Source: Streptomyces sp. MUM 203J
Lineage (GTDB): Bacteria > Actinomycetota > Actinomycetes > Streptomycetales > Streptomycetaceae
Length of the DNA stretch: 64,000 nucleotides
Reading direction: 5' to 3'
NCBI RefSeq assembly: GCF_022414595.1
Contig: NZ_JADWYO010000004.1
Coordinates: forward strand, 1-64,000
Shown one piece after another: positions 26,298 through 34,456 of the stretch (position 1 is its first letter; every line of letters starts with the position of its first letter). The position numbers and the translations under genes are program-made. Below the pieces are notes generated by a model. It ran no database searches. It saw only the letters and a program-made list of their open reading frames with translations, and was not told where the DNA came from.

Positions 26298-27515
26298 TCA
26301 CTCGAAGGACAGCGAGGCGTGGAAGGCCCGCGCGGCGTCGACGGCGGTCTCGGCATCGTCGTGACGGGTGATGACCCAGCCCAGGCGGGAGGTGTTCGTC
26401 GCCTGGACCCCGTCCGGGCCGATGTCCTGGATGCCGAAGTCCAGAACGGCCTCGTCCTGGCTCTCCGGCCTTCCGATCCGCCGCACCACACCGTCCGCGG
26501 GCGGGGTGAGATAGCGGATGACGGAGTAGGGGGCGCCGTCCCAAGGACGGTCGGGCAGCGTCACCGGGCGTCCCATCCAGAGCTGCTGGTAGAGGTCGAC
26601 CACGTCGAGCCCCGTCGTCGCCTCGATGAGCAGCCGAATGTCGCCCCCGCCGAGTCGGGGGTTGATCTCCATGAGGGCCGGACGGCCTTCATCGTCGATC
26701 TTGAACTCGACGTGTGCGGCCGTCCCGCGGTGCCCGGTGGCGTCCAGCCACTCCAGCACGGTCTCCTCTGCCAACTTCGCGGTGTCGGGGTCCAGGCGGG
26801 CGGGGAAGACGTGCGCGAGCTCCTTGCACTTCGGCGGCCGACTGAGCAGCGTCTCGGCGAATCCGAGGAGCCGCCAGGCCTGCGCCTGGTCGTCCCACAG
26901 CAGTTCGGCGCTGTACTCCGCACCCTCCACGTACTCCTCAACGAGCACGGCGTCGAGGCAGCGGTATCCCCGTCCGTGTGTGCTGTGGTCGATCGCCGAT
27001 CCCGTCGCCGCCTTGAACTCCTCGTCCGTACGGCAGACCCGCACCCCGGAGCTGGCACTGTCGTCGACCGGCTTGACCACGCACGGGTAGCCGAGGGGAG
27101 AACCGGTCACGGTCCCGTCCACGGGCACCAGGGTGTGCTGGACGTCCCGGCCGATACCGGCGGTGGCCTTCCGGGTCAGGTCCTTGTACCGGCAGTTCAG
27201 GATGCCCACCGGGTCCGGGCCCGGCAGGCCGAGGCTCTGCGCGACCAGCGCGGTCTGGAGGAGGCGGTAGTCGTCGTAGGCGATGACGGCGCGGGGCTGC
27301 AGGGCGCAGACCAGGCGCATGAGCTGGGACGTGTCGTAGGTGTCCACGCACTCGACCGTGTCCACGAGCCGGGTCGGGTCCGGGTCGAGGCGGCTGTATT
27401 CCTGGGGGTCGCGGCAGACCAGGCCGGTCGTCAGCCCCTGCTCCTGGGCCCGACGGATGCCGTGGGTGCCGTAACCGGTGAGATTGACTTCTATGTACAG
27501 CAGATCGGTACTCAT
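26298..27515 (-). CDS. ATP-grasp ligase 3 (paralogue of ligase 5)
   Basis: This 405-residue ATP-grasp ligase begins LLYIEVNLTGYGTHGIRRA. Then come AVIAYDDYRLLQTALVAQSL, the lysine motif GYPCVVKPVDDSASSGVRVC, VLVEEYVEGAEYSAELLWDD, and the metal site AHVEFKIDDEGRPALMEINP followed by RLGGGD (E-x-N-P-R). This is the complete carboxylate-amine ligase signature. The protein is clearly paralogous over its whole length to the product of 31965-33185. The ATG at 27515 overlaps the SDR stop by 4 nt. The pair may perform successive ligations on similar substrates. Confidence 0.88.
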   Translation of the reverse strand: MSTDLLYIEVNLTGYGTHGIRRAQEQGLTTGLVCRDPQEYSRLDPDPTRLVDTVECVDTYDTSQLMRLVCALQPRAVIAYDDYRLLQTALVAQSLGLPGPDPVGILNCRYKDLTRKATAGIGRDVQHTLVPVDGTVTGSPLGYPCVVKPVDDSASSGVRVCRTDEEFKAATGSAIDHSTHGRGYRCLDAVLVEEYVEGAEYSAELLWDDQAQAWRLLGFAETLLSRPPKCKELAHVFPARLDPDTAKLAEETVLEWLDATGHRGTAAHVEFKIDDEGRPALMEINPRLGGGDIRLLIEATTGLDVVDLYQQLWMGRPVTLPDRPWDGAPYSVIRYLTPPADGVVRRIGRPESQDEAVLDFGIQDIGPDGVQATNTSRLGWVITRHDDAETAVDAARAFHASLSFE

Positions 27516-28540
27516 CCGGCTGCTTCCCCTCTTCCAGCTTCTCGTGCCCGCCATGCGGCAACCAGGCGCCGTTCCTTGGCGGGGTCCATGCCGATCTTCG
27601 GCTTGCCGCGGAACTCCGGGGTGCGGCGCAGCCACTCCCACGTGTCGGCGACCGTCTCCGCCAGCGGCCTGCACGTCAGTCCCTCAGCGAACGCCGCGGC
27701 GCTCGACACGGACCAGGCATGCCGCCAGTCGGCCCTCGCGGGCGCCCACAAAGGCAGTTCCGTCCAGGGGGCGACCCCCTGCTCCAGCAGGAAGTCCTCG
27801 TCCATCCGCATCAGGTCCTCGCCGCTCTGCGCGCCGGTCACCTCGGTGCACAGGGCGAGCCACTCGGCGAATGTCGCCTGGCCCAGCGGCGCCGTCGCCA
27901 GCAGGTCGCCGTCGGCCGGCCGTTCGGCCCTGCTGACGAGGAACTCCGCGAGATCCCGTACGTCGATGAGCTGGATCTCGCGGTCACCGGTGCCCGGAGC
28001 GGGCGCGCCGCCGGCCGCGACGCGGCGCAGCCACCAGGGCAGCCGACCCACGTTTTCGCCGGGGCCCACGATGATGCCTGGGCTGACCACGCAGACGGTG
28101 CCGACGAAGTGTTCCCGCACAGCGCGTTCACAGCCGGCCTTGTACGGCCCGTACGTGCCGTCCGGCTCGTCGGCGTCCGAGGCGCAGTCCCACCGCGGTG
28201 AACGTTCGTCGATGGGGTGGGCCGGCCAGTCCTGGAAGGCGCTCACTGAGGACACGAACACGTAGTGGTCCGCGTGCGAGGACAGCACCGCGGCGCCGGT
28301 GGAGACCGAGCGGGGGACGAATCCGCAGGTGTCGACGATGGCGTCCCAGCGCCGGCCGGCCACGAGTCGTTCGAGGTCACCCGGCTCGTCCCGATCGCCC
28401 CGCACCGTCTCCACGCCCTCGACGTCGGTGCCCGAGCGGCCACGGTTGAAGGTGGTAACCTTGTGCCCGCGGCGCAGTGCCGCCTCGGCTACGGCCTGGC
28501 CCAGGAAGACCGAGCCGCCCAGGATGAGAATCCTGCTCAT
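27512..28540 (-). CDS. NAD-dependent epimerase/dehydratase (extended SDR)
   Basis: This 342-residue extended SDR has an N-terminal cofactor motif RILILGGSVFLGQAVAEAAL (GGxxFLG instead of GxxGxxG, typical of atypical SDRs). It has VFVSSVSAFQDW and an active-site Tyr-Lys in TYGPYKAGCERAV. The ligand domain includes VSPGIIVGPGENVGRLPWWL. Such proteins act as reductases, epimerases or dehydratases. It is tightly coupled on both sides (ATGA and TAATG overlaps), so it belongs to the pathway, but its reaction cannot be read from sequence. Confidence 0.83.
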   Translation of the reverse strand: MSRILILGGSVFLGQAVAEAALRRGHKVTTFNRGRSGTDVEGVETVRGDRDEPGDLERLVAGRRWDAIVDTCGFVPRSVSTGAAVLSSHADHYVFVSSVSAFQDWPAHPIDERSPRWDCASDADEPDGTYGPYKAGCERAVREHFVGTVCVVSPGIIVGPGENVGRLPWWLRRVAAGGAPAPGTGDREIQLIDVRDLAEFLVSRAERPADGDLLATAPLGQATFAEWLALCTEVTGAQSGEDLMRMDEDFLLEQGVAPWTELPLWAPARADWRHAWSVSSAAAFAEGLTCRPLAETVADTWEWLRRTPEFRGKPKIGMDPAKERRLVAAWRAREAGRGEAAG

Positions 28541-29667
28541 TAGCCGAGGCTCTTCTTGAACGCACTGTACCTGGCGGCCAGTTCCTGTGCGCAGGCCTCG
28601 GAATCCTCCAGCTTCATCTCCCGGACGTCGTAGCCGAGCATGCTCTTCACGATGTCCATGTGCGGGTCGCTGTAGCGGACGCTGCCGTCCTCGCGGATCT
28701 CCGCGATCCCGTCGTGCCACAGCGCCTGCTTGTTGATGTCGACCGCCTGCTCCAGCGAGAGACCGTCGGGCAGCCGGACGTCCACACCCTTGGCCGATAC
28801 GGCGACCGGGTAACCGCCGATCAGTGCGGCAGGGCCGGGAGCATGGACCAGGCGCGGCTCCGCGGAGGCCAGCGCTTCGATCACCGTAACCGCGGACGCG
28901 GAGGTGAGGACGGCACCGCGCATGCCGCCCAGCCGCCGGTAGCGCGACGCGACCGCCTCCAACAGCTCCGCGACGTCGACCCGGTGGGTGACGTCCTCGC
29001 CGTTCTGCAGCACGCCGATGCGGTACGGCGCGCCTCCCGGCTCTCCGGTGCGAGGCACGCGGTGGCTGACGAACACCTCCATGACCACGCGCAGATCGAC
29101 CTGCTCCACGGAGGTGCCGAGCTGGTCCGCGGCCGCGTACCGCAAGGCGGGCACGATGTTCGCGACGTTGCCGATGCCGATCGTCGGAGCGAGGCCCACC
29201 TTGTCGAGGATCGTATGGGTGGCGTCGGGAAGCGCGGCGTTGACAACCGCCGTGTCGATGCCACTGGCCTTCACCGCCTGCATCACCTTGTGGATCAGGG
29301 TGAGCTGCATGGGCAGCCACGGTCCGATCTCCGCCTCGTCGAGCCGGGTCAGCAGATCCTTCGGTAGTTCGTTGATGACCCACCACGCCTGCAGGCTGAC
29401 GGTGCTGAAAATGATGTCTGGGCGCAGTTCGGCGAGGGTCTCGGCGGTCCGGTCGATGTCGTGGACATCGATGACCGCGTGGTCCAGCCGGGGGGTGTGG
29501 CCGAGCTGGGTTGCGACCATGCGCGAGAGGTTGACCTGACGGATCAGATGTTCCTCGTTCCGTCCGGCAAGCGTGATCCGGGGGCTGTCAGGCCGGCGTG
29601 CCAGCAGATCAAGCGTGTGCGCACCGACGTTGCCCGGGCCAATGATGAGCAGATGGGCGTCCCTCAT
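28540..29667 (-). CDS. Saccharopine-dehydrogenase-like NAD(P)-binding protein
   Basis: This 375-residue protein has an N-terminal Rossmann motif HLLIIGPGNVGAHTLDLLAR and a TLAGRN segment. The middle contains NAALPDATHTILDKVGLAP, GIGNVANIVPALRY and VFVSHRVPRTGEPGG. The layout resembles saccharopine dehydrogenase or homospermidine-synthase-like amino-acid oxidoreductases that form or cleave secondary amines (opines). I do not recognise the exact subfamily. An opine-type C-N reaction on a diaminopropionate-derived amine would fit this cluster but is speculative. The stop overlaps the SDR start by 1 nt. Confidence 0.65.
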   Translation of the reverse strand: MRDAHLLIIGPGNVGAHTLDLLARRPDSPRITLAGRNEEHLIRQVNLSRMVATQLGHTPRLDHAVIDVHDIDRTAETLAELRPDIIFSTVSLQAWWVINELPKDLLTRLDEAEIGPWLPMQLTLIHKVMQAVKASGIDTAVVNAALPDATHTILDKVGLAPTIGIGNVANIVPALRYAAADQLGTSVEQVDLRVVMEVFVSHRVPRTGEPGGAPYRIGVLQNGEDVTHRVDVAELLEAVASRYRRLGGMRGAVLTSASAVTVIEALASAEPRLVHAPGPAALIGGYPVAVSAKGVDVRLPDGLSLEQAVDINKQALWHDGIAEIREDGSVRYSDPHMDIVKSMLGYDVREMKLEDSEACAQELAARYSAFKKSLG

Positions 29668-29726
29668 CTGGGGCTCCTCAGGGTAGATCGAAAAGTGATG
29701 ATGTGGTCCCGTCGCCGGGACGGATG

Positions 29727-30914
29727 TCAGCGGGTGACCAGTCGGATCGCGGAGACGGCGCGTTCGAGTCGGGTGTCGACCTCGTCCTGGTCGCGGCCTT
29801 CACAGACCACGAAGCCCACGCGATCCAGGTTGTTCTCCCAGGCCCGGATCACCTTGCCCTCCGCGAGTTCCAGGCCGACCTCGACGACACCCTCGTGCTT
29901 CTCCGCGTCAGGGACACCGACGACCTCGGCGACCTCTCCGAGCGGTCCGGAGAAGAAGCGGACGCCCGCCGCCCCGACGCCCGGCACCGTGTCCGGCAGC
30001 GGGCGGCCGCAGACTGCCCGGACGGCAAGCTCGTACTGATCGAGACCCGACACGAGTTCGGTGATCAGCGGTATCCGTCCGCCCCCCGGCCGGGTGTGCG
30101 TCTCCACGACCGTGACGCCATCGGCGCCCAGGACCACCTCGGTGTGCGCAGGGCCCACGGTCAGTCCTATGGCGTCCAGGCAATCGGTCACCGTCGCAGC
30201 GACCACGCGTGCCTCACCGGGTGCCAGTGGGGCCGGAGCGTGGTGGGCGTATTCCACGAAGTGCGGTGCGCCTGTGGTGACTTTGCGGGTGATGCCCAGC
30301 ACGACATGCCGGCCGCCCTGGCTGACCGTCTCGACGGACAGCTCCCGTCCGACCGCGTACCGCTCCCACATCAAGGGCTCGTTGGTGGTCAGCAGCGCCG
30401 CACGCAATTCGCGAGCAGTGGTCACCAGGTGGACTCCCACGCCCGCCACCCCCGAGACAGGTTTGACGATCAACGGGTATGCGGTGGTGTCGACGTCGCT
30501 GACGTGCTTGAGCGGTCCGAACGGCAGGTGATGCCCGGCCCGCGTCAACAGCTGCCGCATCAGCAGTTTGTCCCGGGATCCGCGCACCGCGGCGACCGGA
30601 ACACCACCCACCGACCAGTGTTGCGCCAGCTCCGCAGCCGGGAGCTGACCCAGCTCGGTGAACGAGATGACAGCACGAACACCGGCCGGCCTGGGGAGTT
30701 CGCGTACGGCGAGGGGGGCGGTGCGGTAAGGCACTCGGTGCACGGCCAGGGACTGCTCGACCGCGGGCGTCTCGTCCTCGTCCGGGTCGCACACAAGAAC
30801 GTACGGCATGCCGAGAGCAGCAATCGCCCGGCCACCGAGCGGACTTGCGCCGATCAGGACGACACAGCCCTCCTCACGGGCGTCTGCGGTGCCGCCGGGC
30901 GGCAGGCCTGTCAT
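29727..30914 (-). CDS. ATP-grasp ligase 4
   Basis: This 395-residue ATP-grasp protein starts with CVVLIGASPLGGRAIAALGM. The core shows RGSRDKLLMRQLLTRAGHHL, the lysine in YPLIVKPVSGVAGVGVHLV, WERYAVGRELSVETVSQGG, and the metal site VTVVETHTRPGGGRIPL (E-x-H-x-R rather than E-x-N-x-R). The ATG at 30914 overlaps the SbnA-like gene by 4 nt, tying this ligase to diaminopropionate supply. Substrates are unknown. Confidence 0.85.
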   Translation of the reverse strand: MTGLPPGGTADAREEGCVVLIGASPLGGRAIAALGMPYVLVCDPDEDETPAVEQSLAVHRVPYRTAPLAVRELPRPAGVRAVISFTELGQLPAAELAQHWSVGGVPVAAVRGSRDKLLMRQLLTRAGHHLPFGPLKHVSDVDTTAYPLIVKPVSGVAGVGVHLVTTARELRAALLTTNEPLMWERYAVGRELSVETVSQGGRHVVLGITRKVTTGAPHFVEYAHHAPAPLAPGEARVVAATVTDCLDAIGLTVGPAHTEVVLGADGVTVVETHTRPGGGRIPLITELVSGLDQYELAVRAVCGRPLPDTVPGVGAAGVRFFSGPLGEVAEVVGVPDAEKHEGVVEVGLELAEGKVIRAWENNLDRVGFVVCEGRDQDEVDTRLERAVSAIRLVTR

Positions 30915-31903
30915 GAGGCCGTCCTCGCGCCGACCAGGGAGTCCGTGCCCTCGATGCATGCCTCCGGCGGCAGAGGCTCGGAGGCCGCCGCGTCGTAGAC
31001 CAGGTCGATGTACCGGTCTCCTCGGTCAGGGAAGAGTGTGACGACGGAGGATGTGGGGGGTATCGACGGGACGATTTTCTGAATGGCGGCGATGACCGAT
31101 CCGGAGGATCCCCCGGCGAAAATCGCCTCCTTGGACAGCAGATCGTGGCAGGCCTCGATCGATTCACGGTCCGTCACTTCGACAACACGGTCGATCAGAG
31201 CCTTGTCCAGCAATTCAGGTACCCGGCTCGAACCGATTCCGGGAAGTCGGCGCGGCCCCGGAGGGTTGCCAAACACGATCGACCCGACGGCGTCGACAGC
31301 GACCACCTGAAGCCCTTCCGAACGCTCCTTGAGTCGACGCGCCAGTCCGTTCAGCGTCCCGGTGGTGCTCACCGCTACCACCAGATAGTCCGGGGAGCGC
31401 GGCAGATCCCTGACTATCTCCTCCGCAGTGCCGCGGTAATGAGCCTCGGGTCCCAGGGAATTGGCGTACTGGTTGATCCAGACCGCCGAACGATCGGCAG
31501 CCAATATTTTTTTGACTCGCGCGATACGTGCCGGTAGGTACCCACCCTCGGCGGCCTCTTCGACCATCTCGACCTGGGCACCATAACTTTTTAGAATCCC
31601 TAAATTACTCGCCGTAATATGAGGATCAACCACCAAAGTGAGGCGTAGGCCATGAATTCTGGACATCATGGCCAGCGCGACACCGAAATTTCCGGAGGTG
31701 CTCTCGACGATATGCGCTCCGGGATGAAGAAGACCCTCGCGTACACCGGTTTCGATGATGTGCCGAGCGGTGCGATCCTTGACACTTCCCGCAGGGTTGA
31801 GCAGCTCAAGCTTGGCGAATACCTGCGGCCCTGTCGGGAATAGGCGCCTCAGGTGGACCATCGGGGTACAGCCGATACAGTCCACAATGGAGTCGTGCAG
31901 CAA
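30911..31903 (-). CDS. SbnA-like PLP synthase (cysteine-synthase homologue), predicted Dap precursor synthesis
   Basis: This 330-residue fold-type II PLP enzyme carries the PLP lysine in NPAGSVKDRTARHI, the substrate loop VESTSGNFGVALAM and the phosphate site AVSTTGTLNGLA. It begins MLHDSIVDCIGCTPMVHLRR. SbnA relatives join O-phosphoserine and glutamate to give N-(1-amino-1-carboxy-2-ethyl)glutamate, the precursor of L-2,3-diaminopropionate. The SbnB partner is at 47767-48825. Homology alone cannot exclude a cysteine- or cystathionine-type reaction. Codons 100-130 are unusually AT-rich and include a TTA leucine codon at 31601-31603, so translation may depend on bldA. Confidence 0.8.
   Translation of the reverse strand: MLHDSIVDCIGCTPMVHLRRLFPTGPQVFAKLELLNPAGSVKDRTARHIIETGVREGLLHPGAHIVESTSGNFGVALAMMSRIHGLRLTLVVDPHITASNLGILKSYGAQVEMVEEAAEGGYLPARIARVKKILAADRSAVWINQYANSLGPEAHYRGTAEEIVRDLPRSPDYLVVAVSTTGTLNGLARRLKERSEGLQVVAVDAVGSIVFGNPPGPRRLPGIGSSRVPELLDKALIDRVVEVTDRESIEACHDLLSKEAIFAGGSSGSVIAAIQKIVPSIPPTSSVVTLFPDRGDRYIDLVYDAAASEPLPPEACIEGTDSLVGARTAS
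31601..31603 (-). other. TTA (bldA-dependent) leucine codon
   Basis: A TTA codon encodes Leu in SNLGIL of the SbnA-like protein. It lies in a local AT-rich run with AAA AAA ATA and CTA AAA codons that are rare in Streptomyces. Confidence 0.8.
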
Positions 31904-31964
31904 GAATCCCCCTCAGATGCTTCCTTGCCGGTCCGATTTTCCTCGATTCAGCATTCGCCCCGCG

Positions 31965-33185
31965 TCAGGCGTACTGAACCTCTACCGAGGCGAGGTAAGA
32001 TTCGGCGATCGCCAGTGAGGTGTCGAATTCATCGGCCCAGGAGATGGCGTAACCGAGGCGATCGTCGTTGTCTACCACTCCTCTGATCTGCATGCGTTCC
32101 GAGGTGAAGGTGCTGCGGACGATTCCGGCAGGCAGTTCGGACGGCGGCGTCACGGACGTGACTAGTCCAGTGCGTCGGGGTGTCAGATAGAAACTGGTGG
32201 CGTATCCACCGCGGGCGTCAGGAGACGGGTCGCGGGCCGGGAGCCCCAGATAGAGACGCGTGTACAGGTCGATGGAGTCCTGGCCGATGGTGAGCCGCAT
32301 AAGCTCCCTGATCTGGTCGCCGCCAAGTCGCGGGTTGATCTCGATCATCGCCGGCACACCATTCACGATCTTGAACTCGACGTGCGCAGCTCCCCGGCGG
32401 TGCCCCACCGCATCAAGCCAACTGACGACGACCCGCGCGACGCTCTCGTCGTCCTCAGCCGTCTCGAAGTGGTATGGGAACATGGCCCCGAGCTCCACCC
32501 GGTAGGGAAGTTCAGCCATCAGCTTCTTGGTGAACCCGAGGATTCGCCAGCCGTCGGTATGGTCGTCCCACATGAGCTCGGCGGTGAACTCTGGCCCGTC
32601 GACGAACTCTTCCACTAGGGCGTACGGCACGCAGCGGTAGCTGCGGAGGTTCACCGGGTGGGCGGCGATGGCGCGCAGAGCCGCGTGGTAGTCGTCGTCG
32701 GATGAGCAGACCCGAACCCCGGTGCTGCCACTGTCGTCCACGGGTTTCACTACGCACGGGTATCCGACAGGGGATGCGCCGCCCGGCTTGTCCAGCGGCA
32801 CCCGGGCGGCCGCCACAGAGTGCCCGATGCCCTTGGTCAGGCTGCGGGCCCGGTCCTTGAAGTGGCAGTTGAGCAATCCGTCGACTGAGGCGTGTGGCAG
32901 GCCGAGGCGCTCGGCTATCAGCGCAGCCTGCACCAGCCGGTAGTCGTCGAACGCGATCACCGCATCCGGCTGATGGTCGGTGAAGAAGTGCATGAGCTTC
33001 ACCACGTCGTAGGTGTCGACCACGCTGTGGGTGTCGGCGATGGCAACCGGGTTCGGAGCGACCTTCACGTACTCCGAAGGGTCACGGGTGACGAAGTGGG
33101 CCCGATAGCCCTTCTCCTTGGTAAGCCGTACACCTTCGGGCCCATAGCCCGTCATGTTGCTCTCAATAAAGAAGGCAGTCTTCAC
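31965..33185 (-). CDS. ATP-grasp ligase 5, first gene of the leftward operon
   Basis: This 406-residue ATP-grasp ligase closely parallels ligase 3: FFIESNMTGYGPEGVRL, AVIAFDDYRLVQAALIAERL, the ATP lysine in GYPCVVKPVDDSGSTGVRVC, ALVEEFVDGPEFTAELMWDD and AHVEFKIVNGVPAMIEINPR. I chose the GTG at 33185 because GGGGGAT lies 6 nt upstream and the start then aligns with ligase 3. An ATG eight codons upstream lacks a ribosome site. It heads an 11-gene operon with gaps of at most about 60 bp and diverges from the aldolase gene across 422 bp. Confidence 0.88.
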   Translation of the reverse strand: MKTAFFIESNMTGYGPEGVRLTKEKGYRAHFVTRDPSEYVKVAPNPVAIADTHSVVDTYDVVKLMHFFTDHQPDAVIAFDDYRLVQAALIAERLGLPHASVDGLLNCHFKDRARSLTKGIGHSVAAARVPLDKPGGASPVGYPCVVKPVDDSGSTGVRVCSSDDDYHAALRAIAAHPVNLRSYRCVPYALVEEFVDGPEFTAELMWDDHTDGWRILGFTKKLMAELPYRVELGAMFPYHFETAEDDESVARVVVSWLDAVGHRRGAAHVEFKIVNGVPAMIEINPRLGGDQIRELMRLTIGQDSIDLYTRLYLGLPARDPSPDARGGYATSFYLTPRRTGLVTSVTPPSELPAGIVRSTFTSERMQIRGVVDNDDRLGYAISWADEFDTSLAIAESYLASVEVQYA

Positions 33186-33607
33186 CCGAAATCCCCCAAT
33201 TTCGTGCATTTATGCTCGCTAACATCATGGCGCGCCCATCAGGGCTCGAGCGTCAACTACACCCTGGAGCACCCAAGGAAGAACCAAGAGATGGTCAAGA
33301 AATCTCCGTTACACCCTCGAGACCACCGCGCGTTCCGGCTGGCCATGAGCCTAGGGCGGGTACCCAACCCCCGTGGCTTTCAATGAACTTGGTGGAGTCA
33401 ATCGGCCACAAGCTAACACCTTGATCACACTTGGAGAGGTGCGCTTGCATGTGATGATCATCACAACGGAGACGGTTGGATCCAAGTCCGCTCGCAGTGC
33501 AGGCTCATGGTTTGCCGCAGCTGCATGGAGCGGGATGTGCCGACTTTATTTCCGACTTCTCCGCACATTCCTGCATCGGCTTCGACACTTAGGGGGATTC
33601 ACGTCGC
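33186..33607. other. Divergent regulatory region of the cluster
   Basis: This 422-bp interval separates the leftward ATP-grasp operon from the rightward aldolase gene. It is less GC-rich than the genes. On the minus strand TTGACG, near 33240, is a possible -35 for the ATP-grasp operon. A perfect 16-bp palindrome lies at 33450-33465. No convincing small gene is present. Confidence 0.5.
33450..33465. promoter_or_regulatory. CRP-box-like perfect palindrome
   Basis: TGTGATGATCATCACA is perfectly palindromic and matches the classical CRP half sites TGTGA-N6-TCACA exactly. It lies about 143 bp upstream of the aldolase start and 265 bp upstream of the ATP-grasp start. Streptomyces Crp is known to control many secondary-metabolite clusters. 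A GntR-type regulator is an alternative owner. Confidence 0.5.
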
Positions 33608-34456
33608 ATGTCTAGATTAGCGCTGGGTTCCGTTTTGCGTTCGGCAAGATCGGGCGGGTATGCGGTACCGGCTTGTAACGTTTTTGACGCCGTAGGCATG
33701 GATGCGGTCCTCGCCGCCGGCGAGCGTCTCTCGTCGCCTGTGATCGTTCAGATCTCGACGCGGACCCTGCGCGCCTGGGGCCCGCGACGGATACGGCAAC
33801 TCTTCGTGGGACTCGTGTCGCAGCGGCACGTCTCGGCACTACTCCACCTAGATCACTGTGCCGATCCGGACCTGGTGACCGCCTGTATGGAGGAGGGGTG
33901 GGACTCCGCCCTGTTCGACGCGTCTTCCATGGATTTCGAGACGGCCGTACGGCTGACGCGCGACCTGGTGGTGCGCGGAGCCGAACGCGGCTTCGACATC
34001 GAGGGTGAGATCGACCGGATCGGGTCCGTGCACGAGGTCGGCCCACCGCAGGTCAGGGTGGCTGTCGACCGCTCGGTGACGTTCGTCGGTCAGACCGGCG
34101 TCACGTGCTTCAGCCCGGCTGCGGGTACATTGCACGGCCTGTCCGAGGCGCCCGTGGTCCTTGACCTCGACGGCCTCGCCGCTCTATCGGAGAACGTCGG
34201 CCTTCCTCTGGTCCTGCATGGCGGCAGCGGGCTCGATGCCCCGACGCTGAAGAAAGCCGTCACCTGCGGCATCGCGAAGGTCAACGTGTCCAGCATGGTG
34301 AAGTCCGCCTTCCGCGGTGCGCTCAGTCCCGGTCCCAGCTCGGCGGCCGTGGAACCCATCGACCTGCTCCAGAACTTCTCCGCCCGGACGGAAGCGGTGG
34401 TCGCCGGTTTCGTGGAAGCACTCGGCAGTAGGGGGCGGTCGTGCGACGTGCACTGA
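33608..34456 (+). CDS. Class II (metal-dependent) fructose-bisphosphate-aldolase-like protein
   Basis: This 282-residue protein has the class II aldolase core: VPACNVFDAVGMDAVLAAGE, the metal/histidine segment LLHLDHCADPDLVTACMEEG, ALFDASSMDFETAVRLTRD, GFDIEGEIDRIG, the phosphate loop LHGGSGLDAPTLKKAVTCG and KVNVSS. Usual members join dihydroxyacetone phosphate or a related nucleophile to an aldehyde. Inside this cluster a primary glycolytic role is unlikely. Codon 4 is TTA (33617-33619). The gene overlaps the following HAD gene by 16 nt, which fits phosphorylated products cleared by a phosphatase. Confidence 0.85.
   Translation: MSRLALGSVLRSARSGGYAVPACNVFDAVGMDAVLAAGERLSSPVIVQISTRTLRAWGPRRIRQLFVGLVSQRHVSALLHLDHCADPDLVTACMEEGWDSALFDASSMDFETAVRLTRDLVVRGAERGFDIEGEIDRIGSVHEVGPPQVRVAVDRSVTFVGQTGVTCFSPAAGTLHGLSEAPVVLDLDGLAALSENVGLPLVLHGGSGLDAPTLKKAVTCGIAKVNVSSMVKSAFRGALSPGPSSAAVEPIDLLQNFSARTEAVVAGFVEALGSRGRSCDVH
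33617..33619 (+). other. TTA (bldA-dependent) leucine codon
   Basis: Codon 4 of the aldolase gene is TTA, a position where lack of the bldA tRNA would block translation early. Confidence 0.8.

Noticed and set aside
20154..33185. RiPP precursor or graspetide system to explain the ATP-grasp enzymes
   Set aside because: I found no short conserved precursor gene or leader in the operon. The enzymes resemble small-molecule carboxylate-amine ligases and sit with amino-acid-building enzymes.
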